Assembly: GCF_000009905.1 (NCBI RefSeq)
Contig: NC_006177.1
Location: 1,550,001-1,614,000 of the forward strand
Reading direction: 5' to 3'
Origin: Symbiobacterium thermophilum IAM 14863
Lineage (GTDB): Bacteria > Bacillota > Sulfobacillia > Symbiobacteriales > Symbiobacteriaceae
DNA length: 64,000 bases
Below the pieces are notes generated by a model. That model was not told the origin of the DNA. It saw only the letters and a list, made by a program, of their open reading frames with translations, and ran no database searches. Made by a program: the position numbers and the translations under genes. This document shows, piece by piece, positions 1 through 9,108 of this stretch; the stretch's first letter is position 1, and each line of letters starts with the position of its first letter.

Positions 1-2
1 CC

Positions 3-692
3 AGCGCCGAGGGGGAGGATCTCACCGGCTACCTGGACCGGGTGGTGGCCCAGTGGGGGCCGCCGGAACCGGATATGCTCTACCTGCTCATCTTCGCCGA
101 GCAGAACTACAACATCCGCTTCTACATGGGCGCTGACTTCCGCACATCCGGGGTCGACGTGGACGAGATGTTCAACCTCGTGTACGCCTATTACCTCCTC
201 GGCAAGCGGGACGGCGACGTGGCCGGCTCGCTGGCCCGCCTGATCGGGGCGGTGAACCGGCGCATGGCCGGCGAATGCCTCGTGTACACCCCGTACTATT
301 CCCCGGGTCTCCGGCGCAGCGCGGCGCTGGATGCCCAGACGGTTGACGCCCTGCTCCGGTGTTACTTCGCCGGCCAGGAGGCGGAGGCGTTCCCTGACGA
401 CCAGCGCCCGCTGGATGCCCGCTGGGACCCGGGCCTCGTCCGCGCCATCGGCGAGCTGCAGGCCGATCCGGCGGACGGGCCGGATGCGGGCGCGAGGCTG
501 CTCTTTGAGGTCCCCTTCGACGTGCTTCCGGCTGCCGGTGCGGACTCCGTGTGGGCGAAGCAGGGCGGCGAACCGGGCGCCGACCGCTGGATCACCGGCC
601 TGCGCTGGCGCGTTACGGTCGCACAGGAGGGCAAGTTCTGGCGGCTGGAGCGTTTCGGCCCGTATCAGCAGGATGGTACGGTCGGTCGGTGA
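3..692 (+). CDS. Hypothetical protein, 5' end outside window
   Basis: The frame is open from the first bases of the window, so this is the C-terminal 229 residues of a longer protein; the GTG at position 42 is only an internal candidate start. The visible part is acidic and rich in aromatic residues (MLYLLIFAEQNYNIRFYMG near its start). It contains no membrane segment, cysteine cluster or nucleotide-binding motif that I can recognise. It ends 88 bases before the start of an MFS transporter on the same strand. I do not recognise the family and assign no function. Base composition and codon use look like those of the neighbours. Confidence 0.6.
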   Translation, partial: SAEGEDLTGYLDRVVAQWGPPEPDMLYLLIFAEQNYNIRFYMGADFRTSGVDVDEMFNLVYAYYLLGKRDGDVAGSLARLIGAVNRRMAGECLVYTPYYSPGLRRSAALDAQTVDALLRCYFAGQEAEAFPDDQRPLDARWDPGLVRAIGELQADPADGPDAGARLLFEVPFDVLPAAGADSVWAKQGGEPGADRWITGLRWRVTVAQEGKFWRLERFGPYQQDGTVGR

Positions 693-780
693 CCGGCCGC
701 CCGGCACCCCGCTTCTCCGCAGCCCTTTCAGGTGCTAGACTGAGGGTGTCCGTTCCCCGAATCCACCTGGAGGGACTTGT

Positions 781-2013
781 GTGAACCTCACCGCCCGCCT
801 CCGCGCCGCCGTTGACGGCTATCCCCGCATGCTGTGGTTCCTGGCGATAGGCAGCTTCCTGAACTCCACCGGAATGTCCTTCATCTGGCCCCTGACCACC
901 ATTTACATTCACGAGCATCTGGGCCGGTCGATGACCGTCGCCGGCACCGTGCTGCTGCTCCACTCCGCCGGCGCCATGCTGGGGCAGCTGGCGGGCGGCT
1001 GGTGCCACGACCGGATCGGCCCGCGCCCGGTGATGCTGGGCGGCCTGCTGGCCGCCGCCGCGGTCACCGCGGTCCTGGGCTGGACCACGGCCTGGCCGGT
1101 CTACGTGGCCTGCATGGTCCTCTACGGTATTGCGGTCGCGCTGCCGCTTTCGCCGGTCAACGCCATGGTGGCCCGATCCTGGCCGGGGCAGGGGCGCCGG
1201 GCGTTCAACTTCAACTACGTGGCCAGCAACCTGGGCGTCGCCGCGGGAACTGCGCTGGGGGGCGTGCTCGCCGACCGGTCCTTCGCCCTGGCTTTCGGGG
1301 GAGCCTCGTGCCTCTTCCTGGTGTACACGCTCTTCACGGCGGCTTTCATCCGGGAGGAGCGGCTGCCTGCGGAGCCGTTTGACGAAGGGGCGTACCCGAG
1401 GCGGGAGGCCGTTCCGGAGGGGCCCGTACCCTGGGCGCCCATTGCGGCCCTCTGTGCCGGCTTCCTCTGCGTCACCCTGGTCTACAGCCAGTGGCAGACG
1501 GGCAACTCCATCCGGACCCAGGAGCTGGGCTTTGGCCTGTCCGCCTTCTCCCTGCTCTGGACGCTGAACGGGGCCCTGATCTTCGTGGGGCAGCCGGTGA
1601 TCGGCCTCATCGCCCGGGTCCTCCAACGCGCCGCCAGCCAGATGATGCTCGGCGTGGCGCTGCTGGCCCTCGCCTTCGGCGTGCTGCTCACCTCCGACCG
1701 CTACGGCATCTTCGTCCTCTCCATGGTGCTGCTCACCTTCGGCGAGATGCTCCTCTGGCCGGTCTTCCCCGCCAGCGTCGCGCACCTGTCGCCGCCTTCG
1801 ATGCGGGGACGGCTGCAGGGGTTCATCCTCTCCAGCGGCACCATCGGGCGGATGATCGGGCCGCTGCTGGGCGGAATGTTGTATGACGCCTTCGGTTACG
1901 CCACCCAGATCTCCGTGATGACCGCCGGCCTGGTGGTGCCCGCGCTGGCCATCCTGGTGTACGAGCGAACCCGCCGGGTGGCGGAGGCCGGGGTGGAGCC
2001 GGGCGACCCGTGA
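781..2013 (+). CDS. Major facilitator superfamily transporter
   Basis: A 410-residue polytopic membrane protein, the usual length for a 12-helix MFS carrier. The loop after helix 2 carries the MFS signature as GGWCHDRIGPRPVML (about residues 71-85). A second, related loop lies after helix 8, and a central hydrophilic linker lies near residues 190-215. The GTG start at 781 has a good ribosome binding site (GGAGGG, 7 bases upstream). The gene stands alone, followed after about 30 bases by the promoter of the Trp T-box leader. The pattern is that of drug or metabolite exporters driven by a proton gradient. The substrate cannot be told from sequence, and I see no link to aromatic amino acid genes beyond adjacency. 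Confidence 0.85.
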   Translation: MNLTARLRAAVDGYPRMLWFLAIGSFLNSTGMSFIWPLTTIYIHEHLGRSMTVAGTVLLLHSAGAMLGQLAGGWCHDRIGPRPVMLGGLLAAAAVTAVLGWTTAWPVYVACMVLYGIAVALPLSPVNAMVARSWPGQGRRAFNFNYVASNLGVAAGTALGGVLADRSFALAFGGASCLFLVYTLFTAAFIREERLPAEPFDEGAYPRREAVPEGPVPWAPIAALCAGFLCVTLVYSQWQTGNSIRTQELGFGLSAFSLLWTLNGALIFVGQPVIGLIARVLQRAASQMMLGVALLALAFGVLLTSDRYGIFVLSMVLLTFGEMLLWPVFPASVAHLSPPSMRGRLQGFILSSGTIGRMIGPLLGGMLYDAFGYATQISVMTAGLVVPALAILVYERTRRVAEAGVEPGDP

Positions 2014-2043
2014 CGGAGTGGCGCCCTTTTCGGAAAACAGGTG

Positions 2044-2072
2044 TTGACAGCCGGCCCGACCCGTGCTAATGT
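2044..2072 (+). promoter_or_regulatory. Sigma-A-type promoter of the trp T-box leader
   Basis: A perfect -35 TTGACA (2044-2049) is followed by 17 bases and a -10 TAATGT (2067-2072). The -10 is weak (3 of 6 matches) but correctly spaced. Transcription would begin near 2079, just ahead of the T-box leader. Confidence 0.55.
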
Positions 2073-2079
2073 CTGTGTC

Positions 2080-2380
2080 AAACCAAGAACGCAGTTGCGG
2101 CGATGAACGGGGAGAGTACCCAGACCGATCCGTCTCAGCGAGCCGGCGGCGGTGCGAGGTCCGGTACGGAGGAGTCTGGCGAATGGTCCCGGGAGCCTGT
2201 CGGCCGAACGTGCGCCTGCGGGCGCACCAGTAGGCGGGCCGGTGGCTTCCGCCGTTACCGGGTAGAGGGTATGATGGTACCTGCGTAAAGAGCGCGCCTG
2301 CCATGCAGGCGAACTGGGGTGGCACCGCGTAGGCCCGTTTGTTCCGGCCTTCGTCCCTGAGAAGGGACGAAGGCCGTTTT
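2080..2380 (+). promoter_or_regulatory. T-box riboswitch, tRNA-Trp specific
   Basis: This leader between a promoter and trpE has the T-box core AACTGGGGTGGCACCGCG at 2312-2329, followed by a strong Rho-independent terminator. In the Stem I region, GAA-UGG-UCC places a Trp codon (UGG, 2184-2186) in the usual specifier context. The UGGN bulge reads UGGC, so it would pair with a tRNA ending G73-CCA, the discriminator of bacterial tRNA-Trp. Two independent contact points therefore agree on tryptophan. Uncharged tRNA-Trp should favour the antiterminator and switch on trpEGD. The Stem II/III details were not folded. Confidence 0.93.
2345..2380 (+). terminator. Regulated intrinsic terminator of the trp T-box
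   Basis: A 14-bp perfect stem CGGCCTTCGTCCCT (2345-2358) pairs with 2363-2376 across a GAGA tetraloop and is followed by TTTT. It is the alternative to the antiterminator that contains the T-box sequence. Confidence 0.92.
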
Positions 2381-2416
2381 GCATTGGCAACCGTCAACCC
2401 GAGGAGCGTGAGCGCA

Positions 2417-3934
2417 ATGTACCACCCCAGCCTGGGGACCTACCTGAGCCTGGCCAGGGAGTACGACCTGGTCCCCGTCCACCGGGAGGTCCTGGCGGAC
2501 CTGGAGACGCCGATCTCGGTCTTCATGAAGCTCTGCCTCGACGAGCCGTGCGCCTTCCTGTTCGAATCCGTGGAAGGCGGGGAGAAGGTGGCCCGCTACT
2601 CCTTCCTCGGCTGCCGGCCGCTCCTCACCCTGGCCCACAAGGCGGGCGTGAGCCGGCTGCTCCGGGGCGAGGAGGCCGCGGAGTACCGCACGGTGGGCAT
2701 GGTGACCGAGGGCGAACGGGGCGAGCGGATGGAGGGCGACCCGCTGGGCCACCTGCGGCAGGTGCTGCGCCGCTATGCCGTGTATCAGCCCCCGGGGCTG
2801 CCCCGGTTCGCGGGCGGGCTGGTGGGCTACGTGGCCTACGACGCCGTCCGGGCGTACGAGCGCCTGCCGCCGGGGCCGCCGGACGAGCTGAATCTGCCCG
2901 ATTCGCTGTTCATGGCGCCGGAGCTGGTGGTGGTGTTCGACCACCTGAAGCACAAGCTGCTGCTCGTCGCCAACACCATGCCGGGCGGCGAGCCCGACGT
3001 GGCCTACCGCCGGGCGCAGGCCCTCCTGGACCGGGCGGTCGAGCGGCTGCGGGGTCCGGTGCCCCTGCCGCCGGGACTCCCGTGGACCCGGTCCCGCCCC
3101 CTGGAGGTGCGGGCCTGCCAGACGCCGGAGGACTTCACGGCGGCGGTCGAGCGGGCCAAGGCCTACATCCGGGCGGGCGACGCTTTCCAGGTGGTGCTCT
3201 CGCAGCGGTGGGAGACCCGGGTGCGCAGCCGGCCGCTGGACATCTACCGGGCGCTGCGCATGCTCAACCCGAGCCCCTACATGTTCTACCTGAGCTTCGG
3301 CGACCTGAAGGTGATCGGCGCCTCGCCGGAGCTGCTGGTGCGGGTGGAGGACGGCGTGGCCACCACCCGGCCGCTGGCGGGGACCCGGCCCCGGGGCGCC
3401 ACCGAGGAGGAGGACCGGCGGCTGGAGGCGGAGCTGCTCGCCGACGAAAAGGAGCGGGCCGAGCACGTGATGCTGGTCGACCTGGGCCGCAACGACCTGG
3501 GCCGGGTCTGTAACTACGGGACGGTGCACGTGCACCAGCTCATGCACGTGGAGCGGTACTCCCACGTGATGCACATCGTCAGCGACATCCGGGGCGAGGT
3601 GGCCGAGGAGAAGGACGCCTGCGACGTGCTGGCCGCCTGTTTCCCGGCCGGGACCCTCACCGGGGCGCCGAAGGTGCGGGCGATGGAGATCATCGACGAG
3701 CTGGAACCGGTGCGCAGGGGCATCTACGGTGGGGCCGTGGGCTACTTCTCCTGGAGCGGCGCCATGGACACCTGCATCGCCATCCGGACCCTGATCATGA
3801 AGGGCGACCGGGTCTTCATCCAGGCCGGGGCCGGCATCGTGGCCGACTCGGACGCGGAAGCGGAGCTGAACGAGTCCCGGAACAAGGCCCGGGCGCTGAT
3901 CCGGGCCCTGGAGCTGGCGGAGGAGGGGCTGTGA
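2417..3934 (+). CDS. trpE: Anthranilate synthase component I
   Basis: Converts chorismate and ammonia or glutamine to anthranilate, the first committed step of tryptophan synthesis, in complex with TrpG. The protein has 505 residues, the family length. The chorismate-binding domain is clear in the C-terminal half, including [12 protein letters not shown], the [11 protein letters not shown] block and the [11 protein letters not shown] block. The N-terminal half holds the usual Trp feedback region. The ATG at 2417 is chosen because GAGGAG lies 10 bases upstream and it falls outside the T-box terminator; the frame itself is open from further upstream. It overlaps nothing and is one base from trpG, so the two are co-translated. 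Expression is set by the upstream Trp T-box. Confidence 0.96.
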   Translation: MYHPSLGTYLSLAREYDLVPVHREVLADLETPISVFMKLCLDEPCAFLFESVEGGEKVARYSFLGCRPLLTLAHKAGVSRLLRGEEAAEYRTVGMVTEGERGERMEGDPLGHLRQVLRRYAVYQPPGLPRFAGGLVGYVAYDAVRAYERLPPGPPDELNLPDSLFMAPELVVVFDHLKHKLLLVANTMPGGEPDVAYRRAQALLDRAVERLRGPVPLPPGLPWTRSRPLEVRACQTPEDFTAAVERAKAYIRAGDAFQVVLSQRWETRVRSRPLDIYRALRMLNPSPYMFYLSFGDLKVIGASPELLVRVEDGVATTRPLAGTRPRGATEEEDRRLEAELLADEKERAEHVMLVDLGRNDLGRVCNYGTVHVHQLMHVERYSHVMHIVSDIRGEVAEEKDACDVLAACFPAGTLTGAPKVRAMEIIDELEPVRRGIYGGAVGYFSWSGAMDTCIAIRTLIMKGDRVFIQAGAGIVADSDAEAELNESRNKARALIRALELAEEGL

Positions 3935-3935
3935 G

Positions 3936-4517
3936 ATGATCGTCGTGATCGACAACTACGACTCCTTCACCTACAACCTGGTCCAGTGCCTGGGGGAGCT
4001 GGGGGCGGCCCAGGCGGTGTTCCGCAACGACCAGATCACCGTGGACCAGGTGGCTGCCCTGCGGCCGGAGGCGGTCGTCATCAGCCCCGGTCCCTGCACC
4101 CCCGACGAGGCGGGCATCTCGCTGGAGCTGATCCGCCGGCTGGGGCCGACCACCCCGATCCTTGGGGTCTGCCTGGGCCACCAGGCGATCGGCCAGGCGT
4201 ACGGCGGGCGGGTGGTGCCGGCGCCGTCCCTGATGCACGGCAAGACCAGCCTGGTGCGCCACAGCGGCGAGGGGCTGTTCGTCGGCCTGCCCAACCCGTT
4301 CACGGCGGGCCGATACCACTCGCTGGTGGTGGACCGGGAGAGCCTGCCGGACGACCTGGTGGTGACGGCCGAGACCGAGGACGGCCTGGTGATGGCGGTG
4401 CAGCACCGGGTGCACCCGGTCTACGGGGTGCAGTTCCACCCGGAGTCGATCCTGACCGAGTGCGGCCGACAACTGCTGCAGAACTTCCTCCGGCTGGCGC
4501 AGCCGGCGGCGGCGTGA
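3936..4517 (+). CDS. trpG: Anthranilate synthase component II (glutamine amidotransferase)
   Basis: Class I glutamine amidotransferase that hydrolyses glutamine and passes ammonia to TrpE. It has 193 residues. The nucleophile elbow [11 protein letters not shown] carries the catalytic Cys (about residue 79), and the His-Glu pair is in the FHPES motif near the C-terminus. The start ATG follows the trpE stop by one base, typical of coupling. It could also serve 4-amino-4-deoxychorismate synthesis, as in Bacillus, since one amidotransferase is often shared. No pabA-like gene is seen in this window. Confidence 0.95.
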   Translation: MIVVIDNYDSFTYNLVQCLGELGAAQAVFRNDQITVDQVAALRPEAVVISPGPCTPDEAGISLELIRRLGPTTPILGVCLGHQAIGQAYGGRVVPAPSLMHGKTSLVRHSGEGLFVGLPNPFTAGRYHSLVVDRESLPDDLVVTAETEDGLVMAVQHRVHPVYGVQFHPESILTECGRQLLQNFLRLAQPAAA

Positions 4518-4536
4518 AGAGGGGAGGGCGGAATCC

Positions 4537-5574
4537 ATGGAGATGGACATGAAGGCCCTGCTCAGGCAGGTGGCGGAGGGCAAGGATCTCACCGAAGCCC
4601 AGGCGGAGGCGGCCATGACGCTGATGATGACCGGCGAGGCCACCCCCGCCCAGGTGGCGGCCTTCCTGATGGCCCTCCGGATCAAGGGCGAGACGGTGGC
4701 GGAGATCACCGGCGCAGCCCGGGTGATGCGGGAGCGGGCGATCCGCATCCACCACAGCCGGCCGCTGGTCGTGGACACCTGCGGCACCGGCGGCGACGGG
4801 TCCCACACGTTCAACATCTCCACCACCGCAGCTTTCGTGGTGGCGGGGGCGGGGGTGGCCGTGGCCAAGCACGGCAACCGGGCGGCGACGTCGCTCACCG
4901 GTTCGGCGGACGTGCTGGAGGCGCTGGGCATCCACCTTGACCTGACGCCGGAGGAGGTGGGCCGCTGCATCGACGAGGTGGGCATCGGCTTCCTTTACGC
5001 GCCGGCCCTGCACACCAGCATGAAGCACGTGGCCCCGGTGCGCCGGGAAATCGGGCTGCGCAACATCTTCAACCTGCTGGGGCCGCTCACCAACCCGGCG
5101 ATGGCCCAGGCACAGCTGATGGGCGTCTACGACCCGAACCTCACCGAGCCGCTGGCCCGGGTGCTGGGGAACCTCGGGGTGAAACACGCCCTGGTGGTGC
5201 ACGGCACCGACGGCGTCGACGAGATCTCGATCTCGGCCCCGACGGTGGTCTCGGAGATGCGGGACGGCTTCGTGCACACCTACCGGGTGGTGCCCGAGGA
5301 CGTGGGGCTCAGCCGGGCGCCCCGGGAGTACATCCGGGGCGGCACCAAGGAGGAGAACGCCCGCATCACCGAGTCCGTGCTTTCGGGCGAGCCGGGACCC
5401 CGGCGGGACGTGGTGCTGCTCAACGCCGCCGCCGCCCTGCTGGCCGCGGACCGGGTGCGCACCCTGCGGGAAGGGGTCGAGCTGGCCGCGCAGTCCATCG
5501 ACTCGGGTGAGGCGCGGCGAGTCCTGGAGCGCATGCGGGAGTTCACCCACCGCCTCAGGGCGGAGTCGGCGTAG
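4537..5574 (+). CDS. trpD: Anthranilate phosphoribosyltransferase
   Basis: Transfers phosphoribose from PRPP to anthranilate. It has 345 residues, the normal length. The PRPP/magnesium loop DTCGTGGDGSHTFNIST and the KHGNRAATS block are intact (about residues 78-130). It starts 19 bases after trpG with an AGGGGAGGG ribosome binding site and ends the first half of the split trp gene set. The next trp genes (trpS, trpC) resume 1.66 kb downstream, beyond a repeat array and an inverted gene. No T-tract terminator is visible directly after the stop, so transcription may run into the repeats. Confidence 0.96.
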   Translation: MEMDMKALLRQVAEGKDLTEAQAEAAMTLMMTGEATPAQVAAFLMALRIKGETVAEITGAARVMRERAIRIHHSRPLVVDTCGTGGDGSHTFNISTTAAFVVAGAGVAVAKHGNRAATSLTGSADVLEALGIHLDLTPEEVGRCIDEVGIGFLYAPALHTSMKHVAPVRREIGLRNIFNLLGPLTNPAMAQAQLMGVYDPNLTEPLARVLGNLGVKHALVVHGTDGVDEISISAPTVVSEMRDGFVHTYRVVPEDVGLSRAPREYIRGGTKEENARITESVLSGEPGPRRDVVLLNAAAALLAADRVRTLREGVELAAQSIDSGEARRVLERMREFTHRLRAESA

Positions 5575-5655
5575 GGAAGCAGGTACCCGAACGGGGGCTT
5601 GGCACCCCGGGCCAGGTTCACGTATCCACCACCGGGAGCAGCGGAGCATGGGCGG

Positions 5656-6290
5656 TGAAGTGAGACAGATTTGCACTTTGCCCGCCTGGCAAGTGAAAAT
5701 CCGTCGCAGTTGTCGCCCCGAGCCAGACTGCTTCAAGCTTCAACCACCGACCGCGGGGAGCGCGGTCGGCGAAGTGAGACAGATCTGCACTTTGCCCGCC
5801 TGGCAAGTGAAAATCCATCGCAGTTGTCGCCCCGAGCCAGGCTGCTTCAAGCTTCAACCACCGGCCGCGGGGCAGCGCGGTCGGCGAAGTGAGACAGATC
5901 TGCACTTTGCCCGCCTGGCAAGTGAAAATCCATCGCAGTTGTCGCCCCGAGCCAGACTGCTTCAAGCTTCAACCACCGGCCGCGGGGCAGCGCGGTCTGC
6001 GGAGTGAGACAGATTTGCACTTTGCCCGCCTGGCAAGTGAAAATCCGTCGCAGTTGTCGCCCCGAGCCAGACTGCTTCAAGCTTCAACCACCGACCGCGG
6101 GGAGCGCGGTCGGCGAAGTGAGACAGATCTGCACTTTGCCCGCCTGGCAAGTGAAAATCCATCGCAGTTGTCGCCCCGAGCCAGGCTGCTTCAAGCTTCA
6201 ACCACCGGCCGCGGGGCAGCGTGGGCCAAGGAGTGAGTCAGATTTGCACTTGGTCCCCGTGCCAAGTGAAAGTCCTTTGCAGTTGTCATC
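5656..6290 (+). repeat. Six-copy tandem array of a 114-115 bp repeat
   Basis: Marked by TGAGACAGAT or TGAGTCAGAT, the units begin at about 5661, 5775, 5890, 6005, 6119 and 6234, giving a period of 114 or 115. Five units are nearly identical; the sixth is diverged and runs into the 3' end of the phosphoesterase gene. Two inverted repeats lie in each unit. One is CACTTTGCC...GGCAAGTG, which in unit 6 becomes CACTTGG...CCAAGTG, so both arms changed and pairing was kept. The other is GC-rich (CGACCGCG...CGCGGTCG) and perfect in units 1 and 4. Two alternating sub-versions (GACCGCGGGGAG and GGCCGCGGGGCAG) suggest duplication of larger blocks. The array fills the trpD-phosphoesterase gap. No convincing gene lies in it; the short open frames on both strands merely repeat with the DNA. 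Confidence 0.92.
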
Positions 6291-6291
6291 G

Positions 6292-7092
6292 CTACTGCGG
6301 CACCAGCCGCAGCAGCGTCACCTCCGGCGGGCAGAACAGCCGGATCGGGAGGTGGGCGGTGCCCACCCCCCGGCTGGTGTAGACCCGGCAGTGGGCCGCC
6401 TGGTAAAATCCGGTGTGGTACTTGCGTCCCCCCGGCGGGAGGATCAGCGGGCCGACGACGGGCAGGCGGACCTGACCGCCGTGGCTGTGGCCGCTGATCA
6501 TCAAGGCCACCCGGTGCTCCGGGCGGACGAGGGCGTCGGCGTAGTCCGGCTCGTGGCAGAGCAGGATGCGGACGGCCCCCGGCGGGGCGCCGGAGAGGGC
6601 CAGGTCCACGTCGGGTTTGCCCAGGGCCGGCTCGTCGACGCCGCCCACCCAGAGCCCGTCCGCCACCAGGACGCCCCGGTTCTCCAGGAGCCGCACGTTG
6701 GTCAGGGCCTTGCGGATCCGGCCGTCGTAGTAGTCCCAGTTGCCCAGGACGCCCAGCGCCCCCTGCACCGGTTCCAGGCACCAGTTGGCCTCCGCGACGT
6801 GGTCGTGGCTTCCGATGAAGTCGCCCACCGCCACCACGAGGTCGGGCCGCCGCTCCGCCAGTTGTTCGACCACCCGGCGGACCCACGCCGCCGGCGTCGT
6901 CGGGCCCACGTGCAGATCGCTCAGCACCCCGATGGTGTAGCCCTCCAGATGGCGGGGCAGGCCGGGGACGGCGGCGGTCCGCTCCTCAAACCGGACCCGG
7001 CGCGTCTCGACGAACCGGCCGTAGCCGGTGAGCCCCAGCGTCAGGCCGATGAGGCCGACGGCGGCCCGGACCAGGAAGTGTCGGCGCTTCAC
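6292..7092 (-). CDS. YkuE-like metallophosphoesterase with Tat-type signal
   Basis: A 266-residue calcineurin-like phosphoesterase. The N-terminus KRRHFLVRA, followed by a hydrophobic stretch, looks like a twin-arginine signal or anchor, as in Bacillus YkuE, so it should act outside the membrane. Metal ligands are visible in order: DLH (D59, H61), GDF (D91), GN at 117-118, CHEP (H180) and GHSHGGQ (201-207). The usual GNHD/E motif reads GNWD, so the His that acts in catalysis in most relatives is Trp here. The GTG at 7090-7092 is chosen for its GGAGGG site. It is convergent with trpEGD and divergent from trpS, sitting between the two halves of the trp genes. Related enzymes act on lipid or nucleotide pyrophosphates; the substrate is unknown. 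Confidence 0.85.
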   Translation of the reverse strand: MKRRHFLVRAAVGLIGLTLGLTGYGRFVETRRVRFEERTAAVPGLPRHLEGYTIGVLSDLHVGPTTPAAWVRRVVEQLAERRPDLVVAVGDFIGSHDHVAEANWCLEPVQGALGVLGNWDYYDGRIRKALTNVRLLENRGVLVADGLWVGGVDEPALGKPDVDLALSGAPPGAVRILLCHEPDYADALVRPEHRVALMISGHSHGGQVRLPVVGPLILPPGGRKYHTGFYQAAHCRVYTSRGVGTAHLPIRLFCPPEVTLLRLVPQ

Positions 7093-7233
7093 CCTTGCGC
7101 ACCCTCCTCGGGAGATCGCTGGTTCAGGGAATACTAGCCATTTGACGAAATGCGAGCCTCCGGGGTTGTCCGGGGCGGGCCAGCTGTACGAGTCCTTTCC
7201 CACAACCGAACGTGCGAAGGAGTGGTCGAGTTC

Positions 7234-8244
7234 ATGAGCACCAAGCCGATCAAGGTCGTCTTCTCGGGCATGCAGCCCACCAGCGGGGTCACCCTGGGCA
7301 ACTACCTGGGGGCCATGCGCAACTTCGTCAAGCTGCAGCACGAGGCCCAGTGCTTCTTCTGCGTGGTGGACCTGCATGCGCTGACCATCCCCCAGGACCC
7401 GGTCCAGCTCCGCAAGAACACCCTGGACATGGCCCGGCTGTACGTGGCGGCGGGCATCGACCCGGACGTGGCGACGATCTTCGTGCAGTCCCACGTCTCC
7501 GCCCACGCCGAGATGGGTTGGCTGATGGAGGTCAGCTGCTACTACGGCGAGCTGCAGCGGATGACCCAGTTCAAGGACAAGTCCGCCAAGGCCGAGGTGG
7601 TCACCACCGGCCTCTTCACCTACCCCGCGCTGATGGCCGCGGACATCCTGCTGTACGACACGACCCACGTGCCCGTGGGCGACGACCAGAAGCAGCACCT
7701 GGAGCTGGCCCGGGACATCGCCGTGCGCCTGAACAACCGGTTCGGCCGGGAGGTTGTGGTGGTGCCCGAGCCCTATATCCCGCCCCGGGAGGCCGGCGGC
7801 CGTATCATGTCGCTGCAGAACCCCACCCAGAAGATGTCCAAGTCGGATCCCGACGAGTCGGCCACCATCCACATGCTGGACACCCCGGACGCGATCCGGA
7901 AGAAGATCAAGCGGGCGGTCACCGACTCGGAGTCCGAGGTGCGGTACGACCCGGAGAAGAAGCCCGGCGTCTCCAACCTCATGGTGATCCTCTCGCTCTG
8001 CACCGGCATGTCGCTGGACGAGATCGCCGGCCGCTACACCGGGTACGGCCAGTTCAAGAAGGACGTGGCCGAGGCGGTGGTGGCCACCCTGGAGCCCATC
8101 CAGCAGCGGTACAAGGAGCTGTGTGAGCCCGGGGTGATCGAGGAGATCCTGGAGAAGGGGGCTCAGAAGGCGGAGGCCGTCTCCACGCCGGTGCTGCGCC
8201 GGCTGCAGGACGCCCTGGGGCTGCTCCCCCGGAAGCGGCCATGA
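7234..8244 (+). CDS. trpS: Tryptophanyl-tRNA synthetase
   Basis: Charges tRNA-Trp. It has 336 residues, typical for the bacterial enzyme. The class I signatures are present as [11 protein letters not shown] (the HIGH-like motif, about residues 14-24) and QKMSKSD (about 198-204). The ATG at 7234 has AAGGAG 12 bases upstream; the longer open frame upstream lacks support. It overlaps trpC by four bases, so trpS is the first gene of a trpS-CFBA operon. That ties charging capacity to synthesis. No T-box is visible in the 140 bases between the phosphoesterase start and trpS, unlike the trpE leader. Confidence 0.95.
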   Translation: MSTKPIKVVFSGMQPTSGVTLGNYLGAMRNFVKLQHEAQCFFCVVDLHALTIPQDPVQLRKNTLDMARLYVAAGIDPDVATIFVQSHVSAHAEMGWLMEVSCYYGELQRMTQFKDKSAKAEVVTTGLFTYPALMAADILLYDTTHVPVGDDQKQHLELARDIAVRLNNRFGREVVVVPEPYIPPREAGGRIMSLQNPTQKMSKSDPDESATIHMLDTPDAIRKKIKRAVTDSESEVRYDPEKKPGVSNLMVILSLCTGMSLDEIAGRYTGYGQFKKDVAEAVVATLEPIQQRYKELCEPGVIEEILEKGAQKAEAVSTPVLRRLQDALGLLPRKRP

Positions 8245-9092
8245 TCCTCGCGGAGATCCTGGCCGCCAAGGAGGCGGAGGTGGCCGCGGCCCGGCGGGCC
8301 CGGCCCCTGGCGGACGTGATCGCCGCCGCCCGCGCCGCCCCTCCGCCCCGGGGGTTCCTGCGGGCCCTGGGGGGACCGCCGTCCGGGGCCGGGGCGGGCG
8401 GGACCGAGGTCCGGGTCATCGCCGAGGTGAAGAAGGCCAGCCCTTCCAAGGGGGTGATCCGGCCGGATTTCGACCCGGTGGCCATCGCCCGGGCCTATGC
8501 CGAGGGCGGAGCAGCCTGCCTCTCCGTGCTCACGGACGAGCGGTACTTTCAGGGCTCGCTGGCGTACCTCGCGGCCATCCGGGAGGCGGTGGCGCTGCCG
8601 CTCCTGCGGAAGGACTTCATCATCGAAGAGTACCAGGTCCACGAGGCCCGGGCGGCGGGGGCGGACGCCATCCTGCTGATCGTGGCGGCCTTCTGCGGCG
8701 ACTGCGCCGGAGGCCGCACGCCGGAGGACCTGAACCGGCTGGCGGCGCTGGCGCGGGAGCTGGGCATGGACGTGTTGACGGAGGTCCACACCGCCGACGA
8801 GCTGGCCCTGGCGGTGGCGTCCGGCGCTCCGCTGATCGGGATCAACAACCGGGACCTGCGGACCTTCCACACCACGCTGGAGGTCACGGAACGGCTGGCG
8901 CCCCTGGTTCCGCCCGACCGGCTGCTGGTGAGCGAGTCGGGCATCTGGACCCACGACGACCTGCGCCGGGTCGCGGCCGCAGGCGCACGAGCGGTGCTGG
9001 TGGGGGAATCGTTGATGCGCCAGCCCGACGTGGCCGCCGCGCTGCGGGCGCTGCGGGGGTCGCCTGAAGGCTCGGTGCCGGACAACAGTTGA
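8241..9092 (+). CDS. trpC: Indole-3-glycerol-phosphate synthase
   Basis: Closes the indole ring from carboxyphenylaminodeoxyribulose phosphate. It is a 283-residue TIM barrel. The [10 protein letters not shown] block near residue 64, [11 protein letters not shown] near 122 and the phosphate-binding [10 protein letters not shown] near 232 are all family hallmarks. Its ATG overlaps the end of trpS (ATGA overlap), and trpF follows 16 bases later. An insert, [12 protein letters not shown] (about residues 45-56), lengthens the N-terminal part a little compared with usual 255-270 residue enzymes and is likely a surface loop. Confidence 0.95.
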   Translation: MILAEILAAKEAEVAAARRARPLADVIAAARAAPPPRGFLRALGGPPSGAGAGGTEVRVIAEVKKASPSKGVIRPDFDPVAIARAYAEGGAACLSVLTDERYFQGSLAYLAAIREAVALPLLRKDFIIEEYQVHEARAAGADAILLIVAAFCGDCAGGRTPEDLNRLAALARELGMDVLTEVHTADELALAVASGAPLIGINNRDLRTFHTTLEVTERLAPLVPPDRLLVSESGIWTHDDLRRVAAAGARAVLVGESLMRQPDVAAALRALRGSPEGSVPDNS

Positions 9093-9108
9093 AAGGAGCG
9101 AATGCCGC

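Noticed and set aside
613-2397. 594-codon minus-strand frame over the MFS gene and T-box
   Set aside because: It is a GC-rich shadow frame, Pro/Gly/Arg/His heavy, crossing a T-box leader and its terminator.
5656-6290. CRISPR-like array or peptide-coding repeats
   Set aside because: Units are directly adjacent, about 115 bp long and without unique spacers. The recurrent short frames (for example MKQSGSGRQL on the minus strand) just follow the repeat and have no ribosome binding sites.
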